From the NCBI RefSeq assembly GCF_030035675.1, contig NC_084485.1:92338838-92402837 (forward strand): DNA of 64,000 nucleotides, in the 5' to 3' direction. The notes below the pieces were generated by a model that was given only the letters and a program-made list of their open reading frames with translations, was not told the origin of the DNA and searched no databases. This document shows, in pieces, positions 11,748 through 24,500 of the stretch (its first letter is position 1; the number at the start of each line of letters is the position of its first letter). The position numbers and the translations under genes were made by a program. The DNA is from Rhineura floridana. Its lineage: Eukaryota; Chordata; Lepidosauria; Squamata; Rhineuridae.

Positions 11748-11965
11748 CAAGAACATAAGCGCCTGCTGGATTAGGGTAATGACCCATCTAGTCCAGCATC
11801 CTGTTCTCAGAGTGGCCAGCCCGATGCCGATGGGAAGCCTGGAAGCAGGACCTGAGTGCAACAGCAGTCTCTCCCCTTGTGATTTCCAGCAACTGGTGTT
11901 CAGAGGCATACTGCTTCTGGCAGTGGAGGAAGAATATAGACATTGTGGCTATCACTACTTCAGAT
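11748..11965 (-). mobile_element. CR1 LINE 3' end fragment
   Basis: Contains 'agaacataagcgcctgctgg', 'catctagtccagcatcctgtt' and 'cagcaactggtgttcagagg', the reverse complement of the CR1 3' UTR and end. On the plus strand the element's 3' end is at about 11748. It has lost its coding part. Confidence 0.8.
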
Positions 11966-12186
11966 GAATGGGTTGAATTAACCTTTCCCTGGCATCACTG
12001 CCAATCTCAGCCAACAATCTTTGTGTAGCCAGCACCCATGTAGAGCCCAAAGAGGTCCTTATAGCCCTTCCCTCATTCGCCCTTCTCTGCAAGTCCCTAA
12101 TCAAAACTTGTCACGTAAAGTCATTTTTTAAATGTTCTGCTTTCACTTTCACAAATATGATGTCCAGTGGCAGAACTTTTGGGGTG

Positions 12187-12960
12187 CTGAGAACATAAAA
12201 AGACTCATGCTGGATCAGACGAAATGCCCATCTAGTCCTGCATCCTCACAGTGGCTAACCAGATGCCTTTGTGAAGCCTGTAGCTGGACTGTCTAGACAT
12301 GAAGACAAGAGCATTCTCTCCACTTGTTTTCCCCAGCAACTGGTATTTGGAGGTATACTGTCTCTGCTACTGGAGATACTGTACAGCCACCATGATTAGT
12401 ATTGCCACTGATGGCCTTATCCTCCATGAATTTGTCTAAGCCCCTTTCAAAACCAACAAAGTTGATGGCCATCAACACATCTTGTGGTAGCAAATTTGAT
12501 AGTTTAACTATGCACGATGTGAAGAAGTACTTTTTCTTTTGTCTGTCCTGAATTTTCCAATGTTCAGCTTCAATGGGTTGCCCTGGGTTCTAGTATTGTA
12601 AGAGGGGAAGAAAAAGTTATTTCTATCCACTTTCTTCATACCCTGCATAATTTTATACGTCTCTCTTGTATGTGTCCCCACATACTTTTTCTCTAAACTA
12701 AAAATCTCCAAATGTTGTGACCTTCCCTCATGGGGAATTGTTCCTGGCCCATTATCATTTGATTGCTCCTTTCTGCACTTTTTCCATCTCTGCTATACCC
12801 TTTTTGAGGTGCAGAGACCAGATCCATACACAGTATTCAAGTGTAGTCTCACCATAGATTTGTACAGTGACATGATATTGGTAGTTTTATTTTCAATCCC
12901 TTTCCCAATCATCCCTAACATGGAATTGGCCTTTTTCACAGCTGCCAATAAAAAAAAAGC
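12187..12960 (-). mobile_element. CR1 LINE, C-terminal coding and 3' UTR
   Basis: On the minus strand, broken frames read TYKIMQGMKKVDRNNFFF, then NTRTQGNPLKLNIGKFRTDK and QDVLMAINFVGFERGLDKFM, the known C-terminal part of CR1 ORF2. The 3' UTR follows at lower coordinates and ends at about 12187. The frames are interrupted, so the copy is dead. The 5' part is missing. Confidence 0.85.
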
Positions 12961-12974
12961 TTGGGGGGGCATTT

Positions 12975-13019
12975 TGTGTGTATGTGTGTGTTTCCAAGCC
13001 TTTTTGTGTGTATGTGTTT
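12975..13019. repeat. (TG)n-rich microsatellite
   Basis: Two TGTGTG runs separated by a short interruption. Confidence 0.85.
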
Positions 13020-13414
13020 AGATTTTGGGTTTTTTTTTTTAAATCCTTTCTGTCTCCTCTCCCCAGGCCTTTACCTTGCTAGGCCTATCCCCTCTGATGT
13101 AAAAAGAGATAGTATGTGCTCACTTTTCTTAGATTCCTGATTTCTTCTCTTTCCCATAGTCTGCTTTGGAAAGGAGCATCATGGATACAAAATTAAAAGC
13201 CCAATAGCTTCAAAAAGGAAAAAAATGGGGGTGGGGGTGGGGAGAGCACTAGAGATGTAAGCCGTGAGCAACTATGAACAAAGTTACATGCAAAGAAGGT
13301 GCCACTTTTGCCTTAAGTACTGAAGGAACTGTGTAAGGTGGAGGTGTAAGGTTGCACCAAATATTCTCCTGTTTTGATTAAGGTCTTCTCACCCTCCAAA
13401 GGCACAATACGCTT

Positions 13415-13431
13415 GAGTGTGTGTGTGTGCA
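13415..13431. repeat. Short (GT)n run at the BovB 3' end
   Basis: A GT run followed by gcacgcgcc abuts the 3' end of a minus-strand BovB copy. It probably grew from the element's simple tail. Confidence 0.6.
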
Positions 13432-13680
13432 CGCGCCTTCAATTCAATTTTGACTTATGGCGACCCTATGAGTCCGTGACCTTCAATAGCATCTGTTATA
13501 AACCACCCAGTTCAGATCTTGTAAATCCAGGTCTGTGGCTTCCTTTATGGAATCAATCCATCTCTTGTTTGGTCTTCTTCTTTTTCTACTCCCTTCTGTT
13601 TTTCCCAGCATTATCGTCTTTTCTAGTGAATCATGTCTTCTCATTACATATCCAAAGTATGATAATCTCCATTTGCTGGA
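13432..13680 (-). mobile_element. BovB (RTE) LINE 3' fragment
   Basis: The reverse complement aligns with 52010-52245 of the longer BovB copy: shared words include 'atcatactttgga', 'catgattcactagaaaagac', 'agatctgaac' and 'aattgaaggc'. It keeps only the C-terminal end of the RTE protein region and the 3' UTR. The 5' truncation is typical of LINE insertion. Confidence 0.85.
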
Positions 13681-13689
13681 AAAACCTCA

Positions 13690-13757
13690 GAAAGGGGCAA
13701 CCAAATGATAATGGGCCAGGAATTCCCCATGAGGAAAGGACACAACATTCTGCTTTC
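13690..13757 (+). mobile_element. CR1 LINE fragment, plus strand
   Basis: The words 'aaccaaatgataatgggcc', 'ccccatgagg' and 'gacacaaca' are the reverse complement of 12713-12765 in the minus-strand CR1 copy. It is short and lies against the BovB end. Confidence 0.7.
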
Positions 13758-16140
13758 TGATACTATTGTTGCATGTGTGGTCCAGGGGCCATGGAGTGCG
13801 GGAAGTGCAGAATAAATCCTAGATCTGAGTCATTTTGCATCAAACAGCCAATTTGATTTACACAAATATGCACTTTCCTCTCACTGGCTTTTGAGAATAG
13901 CTCAATGGTCCAGAGGTGGATCCATTCCAGTTAAAGCAAGCCAAGATTGGGGGGGGGGAGGACAAAGGGAGAGGAAAGAGTAAGACTTTAGACTGAGCAA
14001 ATGCTCAAGTGGTTTGGGGAAGGAGAACTTAGAGAGTTTTTTATGCTCAGCAAGTACCCCAAGGGAGAGGTTTCCTGCAGATTTCTCACAGGGAAGGTAA
14101 GGTCACAACAGGGGCATTCAGCTGTAATGTATGGTTTCTTTTAATGCATGCTGTTGTTATGAAAGGAATTCCTTTCCCAAACAAATTTGCTTGGTCTCTG
14201 GAAGTGCTGCTGTGATGGTGGCTGGCTAATTATGTTACATCATGGAGGAAATGTAGCTCTCCTCTGAAAAAGGAGAATGCGGAGTTGGTACATGCTGCTG
14301 CTATGGCATCCCAAAGAAAAAGTGGCAGGCACAGGATGGGAGGAAACTCTGCCACTAAGAGGAATCCCAAGTTGCCTGAAATCTCACATACTGTGAATAC
14401 CTGTTGGTGGACTGAAAATCCCAAGGAAAAGGGGATGGAGAGAGGGGGACAGGGACAGTGAACAGCCGCTCCTTTAAAAAATAATAATCAAAAACAACAA
14501 AGAGAATCCTGTGACACCTTAAAGGCTAATAAATACCTTATTTCATTTAGGCAACCCAAAAACGTATTTGGGGTGGCAGCCAAAAGTAGAATCCAGGATT
14601 TGTCAGGCAAAATAGTCAAACAGTTCAGGTGGCCAAACTGTCAGGGAAAACCACACTGAAGCATTGCTCTTGTTGCTTTATCAGTCTGCCTAGTCTAGAC
14701 ATTGTCGCTCCCTTTCATTTTCCTTGTGTATCCTACAAGTTGTGCTGATAAAAAATGACTGGACGTTATACATTGTCCAAGCCACTGAATACATACTATA
14801 GCTATGAATTTCTACCTTCTCTTCTGCCCCTTCCCCCCTCCCAAAAAAAACCCTTGCACTCTCTTCACTTACATTTTCCCATATGGTGACTTTGGAAAAT
14901 TCCTCCCTCTGCATAGGGAAGGACAGGAAATTCTCATTGGGAGAGAGGGCTGCCTATTTCTCTTTCTCCCTTTCTAGTTCTTGCTGATCACATCTGGAAA
15001 GGATCTGACTTGGGAAAGGGGGGAAAGTGTTGGATGCTTCAAGTGTGTAATTGACATGGCATGAGCAAACAGAGCCTTTGGGGGGGGGGGCGACAACTGA
15101 AACACTTTTCTCCAGACACTTATTACTATCAGCTAAGAGGAGGTAAGTTTGTTTCTGCACTTTTTACTCTGTAATAGCATGATAACTTGGAGGACAGTGA
15201 ATAGCTGCTTTGATTATTTGTTGCAGCTGTTTGAAAACTCAGGATGCATACCCAAACATGCGTAACCTGCTAATCCTGAACAGAAATAATAAGATGTAAC
15301 AATGCCTCGCATCAGAGAGCCATAGGCATTGGCATAATTGTCTATATCCTGTGCATGTCTAATTGCCTTTTCTGGAGACATGAGCTTTTTACAATTCCTG
15401 AATCTTCAAAGTGCTGCTAGGCACATAATTCACCAGCAGCAGCTTGAGAGGCAGAGGTGCTGTTATCGATTCTGAAACAAAACCAAAATGTTCTAGGTTC
15501 CTTAGCAGAAGAAACCTTATGCATATGTTCTGCAGCACTTGCTTGAGACAGACACAGGATCTGAGCCAAACTTTGGTAGGGTCTTTGGACAGATGTTGGC
15601 CTCGAGGCAACAAGTTTATGTAAGAGCTGAGTTTTTTAAGGGGGAAAAAACACCTTAAGGTCTTCTTTGCACTGTACAAGAAATCAAAATAGCCCGTCTG
15701 CTTTTTCAGGATTGCAAGCAGATGTTTCTTTATCCCAAGTGTCTTTCTGTGGTATCAGAGCAGCCATTGCTTCAGAGAGACAGATGTATGTCAGTAGCAT
15801 GTCAGCCTTCTAGTTTAAAGGGGAGTGGACTAGTCAAAACTCTGGCAAAAAGAAATCCCATCACCCGTTCATCTTTATTTTCCTTGTATGACTTTTTACT
15901 CCAACAAAGTGCATCAATGGCCAGAGGGGGTGCTCCTCCTTTGAAGTGAGTGCAATTGCATCAAACATTCATCTGACATGTATACAGCTGTAGCGGGGGT
16001 TGTGGACCATCAGTTCTCTGCAAGCTTCATTCAGGTGGTCCTTGGCATGATTGCATTAAATATTCATATTGATTTTTAATTGTAATTCATTGTATGTTTC
16101 ATTTCTTGGAATGCACATTATAATACAATAAAATACAATG
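13758..16140. other. PODN 5' flank or first intron, unassigned
   Basis: No exon-like frame or clear promoter could be supported. At 14485-14560, reading on the minus strand, there is a worn piece of a dispersed amniote repeat ('aataaata..ttagcctttaaggtgtcaca') that also occurs at 57035-57098. Confidence 0.5.
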
Positions 16141-16145
16141 TAAGA

Positions 16146-16212
16146 AATAATAATAACAATAATAACAATAATAACAATAATAGTAATAACAATAATAACA
16201 ATAATAATAATG
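16146..16212. repeat. (AAT/AAC)n microsatellite
   Basis: An alternating aataataac pattern over about 67 bp. Confidence 0.9.
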
Positions 16213-16618
16213 CAGTTAAAAATCACATCGTATCTAGTACAGTGGGTTACAATTGCTACAACAGGAAGAAAAATGATTAAGTGGCCTGGCAAGACCATTC
16301 AGGGTTTTCAAGTGGTCTGTGGGGGGAAAAGTTTGGGAACGACTGAGCTATAGCATATATAGCACGTCAAAAAGATATTCAGTGGTGGATGTTGCAGTCA
16401 CTCCCAGCAAAGGAAGTCATTTAAGGTTTGATGATAGTTACTGGATTGTGGACAACAAACAGCTTGGATCTGGTTTCTGAGGATGAAGCCAGAACAAATT
16501 CCTGCTCTTGAGGGAAATTTTGTTATGTAGAGCATAAGTATCAAGAGGATGGTTTAACTACTTGCTCTGCCACAGGCTTACAAACTTGTTCAAAAGGGGG
16601 GAAATGCACTTTAGTTTA

Positions 16619-16740
16619 TGGGTTGTATCCAACTAAGTTCTAATCAGAGTAGATCTATTTAAATTAATCAATCTAAGTTAATCATGTTCATTAATTTCAA
16701 TGGATCTACTCTGAGTAGGACTGACATTGGCTACAACCCC
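16619..16740. mobile_element. Foldback MITE with GGTTGTA ends
   Basis: The left arm is ggttgtatccaactaagttc, then tcagagtagatc. The right arm is gatctactctgagtaggact, then gacattggctacaacc. The arms pair over about 36 bp. Other repeats in the window (41513-41740) start with the same gggttgtatccaac word. Confidence 0.75.
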
Positions 16741-17164
16741 ATATGCATGTACTCTTTTGCATGAGACTCACTTTGAAGGCTGAAATCTTGGCCATAATTA
16801 CTAATACACCCTAATTAGCATTGGCTTTCAATATTCCCTATGTACAACATTTTGCCTTTGAAAATATGTTTGTCACACAGTACCACACCTGGACAATGGC
16901 TCTTATCTACGTCACACCATCACTTTGTTAGCATACAGAAATTTTAAAATGTAGAAAAATACCAAAATAGGGTGGATGGTAACACTGCCAATGGATAAGC
17001 AAAGTATACAAGGAGAAGAGGACTTGGGAGAAAAGATGGGAAATTTGGTCTTGGACATGAGCTTGAGATGAGGAGGGTGCCGCTTGCTGTATCCTAATGC
17101 TGCAGCATTGGGAAAAGCTGCACCTGTCAAAATGTCTTCTTTTGTTCAATTACTAAGGTAAAGA

Positions 17165-17364
17165 AGCTCTTCTCTGATGTGTCTGGTTACACTACTTGGA
17201 AAAGGAAGCTGCTGAGCTGCTTCTTGGATTTGCAAATCCAAGGCATTCAAGAGGCAGCTGGACAGTCACCTGTTTGGTATGCTTTAATTTGGATTCCTGC
17301 ATTGAGTGGGGGGTTGGACTCGATGGCCTTATAGGCCCCTTCCAAATCTATGATTCTATGAAGA
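17165..17364 (+). mobile_element. CR1 LINE 3' end with octamer-like terminus
   Basis: Reads 'tcaagaggcagctggacag', 'gggttggactcgatggcctt' and 'ccttccaaatctatgattct', the classic CR1 3' end. It finishes in attctatg, the unit that CR1 repeats at its terminus. Confidence 0.9.
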
Positions 17365-17367
17365 CTT

Positions 17368-17875
17368 AGTGCTGGGGTGGGAAATCTTTTCAGCCCAGCA
17401 GGCCAAATCCTGAAGTCCCCTACTGCTGACCATGTTACAAAGCCACACTGCAAGGGAAGATCCCAAATGATCCAAGTGGGCCTTGAAGACCCACTTGGAT
17501 CAGCTACACCAATTGGAAACTCCGGAGTGCAGCTAATTGCAGCAGAGCTTGAAGCAAATCACCAGTTTCAGCAGGGATCAGTTCCAAGTGGGACCACCAA
17601 CTGGGAACTCCTGAGGAGGAATACCCCCAGTGGGGCTTGCATTTGGTGTCACATTTCCAAGGCACTGAACAGAAGCCCCACATTTGCACAACTATTGAAA
17701 AACAATCAGGAACATATTTTAGGATTTCCCATTGTTCCTTTGCAGCAGCAATTTTATCTGCCTCACACCTGTCATCATATATAAGATGGATGGGCATGGA
17801 TTGGGAAAAATGGTCTCATGGGCCACATTGGGACCCCACCAGCTCTAATTAGGCCAGAGTTCCCCATCCCCACTG
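17368..17875. mobile_element. hAT-like non-autonomous element, relative of 3857-4461
   Basis: The left end (ggggtgggaaatcttttcag..cagcaggccaaat) and right end (ggccagagttccccatcccca) form inverted repeats like those of the 3857-4461 element. The flanks agacttag and tgactttg could be a worn 8-bp target duplication. Long open frames inside it do not resemble any protein I know. Confidence 0.6.
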
Positions 17876-17914
17876 ACTTTGCAGTTAATCCACACTACCT
17901 AGCACTTGGGATTT

Positions 17915-18150
17915 TACTCAGCGTAGTGCTAAGGCAAACATTCCATCACTCAGTGCAAGGATTTCTCCTTGCGCAATGGAACGTTCTCCCCCTGCACACC
18001 CCCTAAATCTGTTTGGTGGGTTCTCCCAGGCCTCCAGAGCAGATTTGGGGACTGCACAGGGTGCACACAGAAGGTGGAGAGGAGGAAAGTCCCATGGCAC
18101 AAGCACTAATCCTTGCACTAGTTGAATTATTTAGTTGGCTATCACCCTGG
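17915..18150. repeat. Dispersed repeat shared with 41513-41740
   Basis: Both contain 'cctaaatctgtt..gtggg', 'cctccagagcagatttgggg', and 'taatccttg' in the same order. Probably a non-autonomous DNA transposon relic. It lies just upstream of the first coding exon of PODN. Confidence 0.55.
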
Positions 18151-18307
18151 GTCTTTAATACTAATAGTAAATTAACAATAAATTAGGCTAACCCACTTGA
18201 TTTTCAAATTTCCATATTACTTTGTGCCATTGTAGAGGTTCAAGTCAACCTTTAGAACTCTATTAAATTATCCCCAACTCATTAATGTTTCCTTGGTTTC
18301 AGTAGAA

Positions 18308-18571
18308 ATGAACCTAAAGTTCAGATCCCTGTTTCCTGTGCTATGGCTCTTGGTACTTAGCTCCAGCAGGATTCAAGCTCGGAAGAATGAAGACAGCAAT
18401 GAGTTCCCAGAAGATTCCTCAGAACTACTTGATCCAGAACGTAATTCTTTGGCTCCAGATTGTCCTAAAAAGTGCAGTTGCAACCCAGAAGGGATTGTGG
18501 ATTGTGGAGGATTTTCGCTGAAAGAATTCCCCATAGATGTACCAGAGACGACAAGCCACCTTTCCTTACAG
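18308..18571 (+). CDS. PODN: PODN coding exon 1: signal peptide and cysteine cluster
   Basis: The exon begins at 18303 after the acceptor tttcag; ATG is at 18308. It encodes [20 protein letters not shown] then RIQA, a basic n-region with a hydrophobic core and a small residue at the likely cleavage point. An acidic spacer follows, then [15 protein letters not shown], the N-terminal cap of the leucine-rich repeats. An in-frame TTG at 18293 lies in the intron and is not a start. The exon ends in phase 0 at TSHLSLQ with donor gtagag. Confidence 0.95.
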
Positions 18572-21500
18572 GTAGAGAAAAACTAAACAAAGTCTGCAAA
18601 CTATTTGTGGGATAGGTCAAGCCCATTGTTCCTTTGTAGCTGCCTGTAATGAAGTTTGTACAATGCAGGGCCTAGAGTAGAGTTAGCAGGACTCTTATTT
18701 ATTTGTGTCTTATTTGAGGTAGAGTGCAGTGGGAGCTAAGACATTCTTAGCCGATTGTATTAGCCACACAGGATGCTTCCAGATGACTTGTTTATTGAGT
18801 GTTCATTCTGGTTTGTTTGCAGGGAGATTTGATGACATTGACTATTTAATGAGCTTCATTCTCATTTTTTTGTGAGGAGGTTAGGTTATGTTGCATCAAA
18901 GCAAGTGTTATCCTACACTTTCCAGTGCATTTTCCCATCATGCTCCTTATTGCACAAAGTTTCATATTTTGGGAAAGGAGGTTTGTTGTGCAAGACGTCC
19001 CAGCTATAACTGCACAACCTGAATTTACCAGTGTGTGCTTGCAGCCCACCCAAAATATCAACAGTCTGGAAGAGCCCACAGAAAGTGAGCTATTATCAGG
19101 CAAGATGCAAACATCTGCACACACATGCACAAGATCTAAAATTTTATAACCTTCCAACCAAAGAAGCGCACATCTTGCCTGCATGCTTAAAGAATGTTTG
19201 GGTTTACATAATGGCCACTCAAGCCCATCTTTGCTTTTAAGCTGAAAGGGGTTTCCAAAGCTGTTTCAGATAGGACATGAGCATCTGCACTTCAAAAGGA
19301 AAATACTAATTTAAAAAAATCAAGTGGACATGCCCAAACTCTTGGGCACCTAAAGTAGCTTTTTTGATTCTGGCCCATGTGATTTGCCTCATCCTATCTT
19401 GACTTCTCTGTTTGTTGCAGCACAAGCAAAGGTTTGTGCTCCAAAGCAGCTGCACCCATTGACACAGCATCCTGTACACATGACAAGCAGTGTCAGAAGG
19501 CTGAATAGCTCTAACCCACAAACCCATTTGAGAGAGAAGCATTGTTGTCATTCAGATGATCTGAGTGAAGATTCTTGGAAGTGTTCTTTGGTTTCAATAG
19601 GAAACTTTCCCTAGTGCCTTGAGGTTCTCCTGATCCATCTTTTCTCTTCTTCCAGAACAACCAGATAGAAGAAATCTTTCCGGAAGAGCTGGCCCGTCTT
19701 TATAGGCTAGAAACACTCAACTTGCAAAACAACAGACTCACTTCCAAAGGTAAGCTGAAAAAATCCAGGTTAGCTTTAGAGTGCACATAACAGCCAACTA
19801 GAAAGAGTTGACAGTGAGGGCTTATCCACACTGGAGCATACCTTCATACTAAAGATGCTGCTTTTACTGCCGTGATAGATTTGCAAGGTCCACACTTGGT
19901 CGCTTCAATTTCGCTGTTTTCCATTCACACTATTTATTTATTTATTTATTTATTTATTTTATTTATATACCGCCCTAAGCCCGAAGGCTCTCTGGGCGGT
20001 GTACATAAAAGGTAAAAGCAGGCACAATATATAAATACAATAAATATAATAACTCAAAAAAACAAAAACACACAAACAATACGAGAACCAAACAACATCC
20101 AGAATACAACATAGTAATAAAATACTGTAAAAACTAGTAGGAGTTCCTCTGGGAAGGATTAGTGTCACTGTTTCCTTGTGGCCCCACTCTCTAATTTTAC
20201 ATGTTTACTCCCTCCCGTTCAAGGCTGAAATCAGGAGAGCACCGGTGTGAAACTGAGAAGAAAAACTGAAACTGACTAGACCCCCCCCCACTCTTCTCCA
20301 TTGTCCAAGCCTGAGTGAAAGGCAGACCAGAGGGAGGAGTGAAAACCCAAAGTAGGCTGCGGCCTCGACAGCTTTTGCGGGAGGCAGACAGAGGGGGAGC
20401 GGGCGATGGGGCATTAAAAGAGAGCCCGCTCACTAAAAAACATGGAAGCAAAGCACCTACAATGATGAGCACAGCACAGCTGAGACATTTTTTCCATTCC
20501 TTTTTGCATTATAATTGGATTGGGTTAATACAGATTTAAAGGGGGAAACTGCGTGATAGCTTCTGCTTGCCTGCAATGTCATGTGAATCATGCGAATTAC
20601 AAGGAGATGCAAGTAGCACCAGACACACATTAAATCACTGTGTGGATGAGCCCTGAGAGAGACAGAGATGGTCATGTGTTTTATTCCTCTGAATTAATTA
20701 TGCACTAGCCCCTTACAAACAGCCCAGCCTCCAGACTCCCCCTTCTCTATCTTCCCTTGGAGCAGGAGGAATTTTCCTGCCTGCTAATGAGCTGTATGTA
20801 ACCCAGTTACATTATCAGCACTTGCTTGTTTGTTTTTTTTTACAATAATTTTTATTCAAATTTTCATAAAACATACAAAACAAAATCATAAAACATTCAA
20901 AGACAAAAAACAAAACAAAACAAAAATGATTAAACAAAAAAATAAAATGTTGACTTCCCATTTGTCGCAGATCAAATCAGTTATAGGTCTACAATATATA
21001 ACAATCCTGTCTCTTAAATTATATTATAAAATCACTTTCCTCCAGTAGTTATCTTAATTAATCATCAAATCTCATAAACATTACTTTATTCTTTCCACAA
21101 AAAGTCAAAGAGAGGTTTCAATTCTTTAAGAAATATATCTATCAATTTTTCTCCAAATAAACATGTCGATTAATCCATCTCGTTAATAATAATAATAATC
21201 TTATTGTCATAACCATAGTCCAAATAAACATATCGATTAATCCACCTCATCAAAATCTGTTAGGTCCAATAATTTCAATAGCCATTATTCCATTATCCAT
21301 ATTAATTCCATCTTCCATCTTCAATAGTCCTGTTAAGTCCAGTAATTTCAGTGTCCAATCTTCCATTATCAGTATTCCATAATAATCTTGCTGTCATAGC
21401 CATAGTCATATAATAAGAGTCTGATGGGAATTTCCTCTATCCCAAATATTTTCTTGCCATCAATTCTGAATAAGTTGCTGAAATATTGTTGTAAAGTCAT

Positions 21501-24500
21501 ATCTCTGTTCTTCTTTTTTACAAAATGCACTGGCTCATCTCTTGAGAGTTTTTCCATTGTCACATGGCTGCAGTTAATTCCATAGATTTTCTCTATATCA
21601 AGCTGCATCACGTCATTCCAGTCCAGAAGATTATCCAAGCCATTGATAACTTTATCTCTAATATCTTCATTAATTTCTTCAGAGATAACGTTAAATTCCA
21701 AACAGTAGATTTTATTTCTAATATCCATAAACTCCAGATCTTTTTCCAATTCCACATTTGTTCCAATCTCCAGGGCTTGTATCTTCCCTTTATTTTTTCT
21801 TTTCTCATCTCTGATCTCATTCTCCTCTCTCACAGGATCCCCTATTTCTTTAAGCTCCTGCGTCATTTTGCTCAGTTCAATTTTCAGCTCCTTACTGCCC
21901 TGTCGCAGGGTTTGTTTCGTTATCTCAATCTCATCCATTATTTTCTGAAACATAATTACTTCCAGATTCTCAGCCACTTTCTTGATTGCCATTTTTAAAA
22001 CCACGAAAACAAAACAAAACAAAAATAAAGAAGAACCACTTCTTATTTCAGCAACAATTGGGTTAATATTCCAGGCTTGATGACATCACAGTATAAACAG
22101 AGCAGCCTGCCTTATCTCTCTATGTTCAAGAATACAAAACAAATTTAGTTCCCAGCATCAAAACAGTTAGTGGCGTCGTGAAGAAGCAGATTCGTCAAAA
22201 TAAAATAGACCAAAAAGAGAATAGTCCCAGACAATATAATGTTCCTCGGAACAGAAATCCCTCTTCTGTTTATATCTTTAGAATGCACTTCCAGGACAGC
22301 TTTTTGCAATAGAAACAGAGATAAGCTGTTAATTTCGTGAATAACAGAGAAGAGTTATAGCTCACCCAGAAGTTCTTTAAAGCTGATTCATTTGACAAAT
22401 CTCTTTTTGCTGCAACAATTTAAACCAAGTAAAAAAAATAATAGAAAGAAGGGTGCTTGCCTGTTAGTCCGTTTTCTCTTTGAAGAAAAGATAAACGTAT
22501 CGCATTAATCAGATAGAGCTTGTTCGGAAGTCCGTCCGGCATTGCTGGCTGGACCTTTTCTCATAAATTAATGAAATCCAGTCCTCCCAACAAAAACAGG
22601 CTTTTGAGGTTGATCTCTACGTTTCTCCCTGCCCGGGAGAAATTTCATCAGTCAAAAAAAAAATGTTCTGACTGATTTATATCTGGATAAGCTTCTTCTG
22701 AGGCGGGAGCCCGTCTCAAAAGCAGGCACAAGCGAAGTCACCCTTCCCGGAAGTCATCAGCACTTGCTTGTATGACTAACATAGGATATTACCCAATATG
22801 AGGAGTAAAATATAATTTGATCTCCCTCTTTGGTTTGCCAAAAGTAACTCAGTTATTTTTTAAAGTCCTAATTCCCTGAACTTTATAGATAAATACATGA
22901 ATACAAACAAACGGTGCCATCTACGTGCATAATATGTTAAAGAGCTACATAGGCAAAGATACCTAGATAGGTCCCTGCCCTCAAGTTACAGTCTGAGGGC
23001 TCATCCACACAGTGATTTAGTGTGCCACTTACATCCCCTTGTAATTTGCATGTTTCATATGACATTGCAGGTAAGCAGAAGCAATCACACAGTTTCCCCC
23101 TTTAAATCCGCATTAACCCAATCCAATTATAATGCAAAAAGGAAAGGAAAAACCATCTCAGCTGTGCTGCTGTCCTCGTTGTAGGCACTTTGCTTCCATT
23201 TGTTTTAGTGGGCGGACTCTCTTTTAATGCCATATCGCCCACTCTCTCTATATATACCGCCCGCAAAAACTGCCACAGCCACTACCTATTTCGTTTTTTC
23301 ACTCACTCTCCGCCTCCCCGGTCCACCTTTCACTCAGGCTGGGACAATGGAGAAGGGGGGGTGTCTAATCAGTTTCATTGTTTCTTCTCAATTTCACACA
23401 AGGCGCTCTCCCAGCTTCAGCCTTGAACCGGAGGGAGTAAACATGTAAAATTAAAGAGTGGGGCCACAAGGAACAGTGACTCTAATGCTTCCCAGAGGAA
23501 CTCCTACTAGTGTGAATGGAAAACAGTGGATTTGAAGCGACCAAGTGTGAACCTTGCAAATCTATCACAATAGTAAAAGCAGCTTCTTTAGTGGCTTCTG
23601 AGGAAGGATTTGAAGAGGAGAGAGAGAGGTAGAGAGTGTAGGGGCAGCAAGGGATAATGAGTGGAGTTGTTCAAGGCAGGCACAGGTGAGAGGTAGTTTG
23701 GGAACTACTGGTGGATCCATGGGTAGAGCAGGCTCTATTATGAAGCAATTGGCTCAGGCAGTGGATGGAGGGTGTGTGGAATTTGCACTCTCAGGCTCCC
23801 ACATACTTGCCTCACTGGCCCGCACAGTCGTCCAGCTGCTGCCTGCCCACCCAATCAGTCACTCATATTGTATATGGTTCTCCAGAGCCTCCCCTCCCCT
23901 AATGCAGCATTGGCCACACCTCACTCTCTGCTTCCCCTCGCTCTGAGGAAGAACTGAGGATCCTTCAGGGCAAAGCATTCTGGGCAAGATGGGCAAGAAA
24001 TGTCTAGCCATTGTGGCAATGTTCTGATGGTACAGGAAATCTCCTGAACCACCTTGCCCAGAATGCCTTGCTCTGAAGGACCCTCAGCTCTTCCTCAAAG
24101 TGACACAGGGGGGGAGGAGCCAGACTCCAAAGCATGGCTAGTGTAGCTACTGCACTAGTGGTGGCCAAGCAACAAGTACGCCAGGTGGGGTGATTTGTGG
24201 GTGATTTGCAGTAGACTTGCATGGTTTTCTGACTGTCAGCTGTTTAGTAACAGCAATTGTTTAGCAATAGCAACAAGAAAAGACCCACCCACCCCTGTTA
24301 TGTGCTGCAACAAAGAAAGCTTGGGTTCAGTTCTGGGACTGAAAACTAATTCATGGGCTGAGCATATATTTAGAAGTACCCTGTTCCTTCCTTCTATGTG
24401 TATTCTCTCTCTTCCCCCCGTCCCACCCACCACCCCTAACCCTTTGGCTGGATAAACTTCAAGTCACAGTTAAAAGAAGGCCTGGAGACTAAGGCCTGTA

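Noticed and set aside
16310-16348. Possible hAT end 'gtttgggaacgactgag'
   Set aside because: No matching left end or target duplication was found, so element limits cannot be given.
17377-17784. A 135-codon frame
   Set aside because: It lies in a hAT-like repeat related to 3857-4461 and has no known motif.
18293-18307. Upstream in-frame TTG start for PODN
   Set aside because: It lies in the intron before the acceptor at 18301-18302; the ATG at 18308 leads directly into a good signal peptide.
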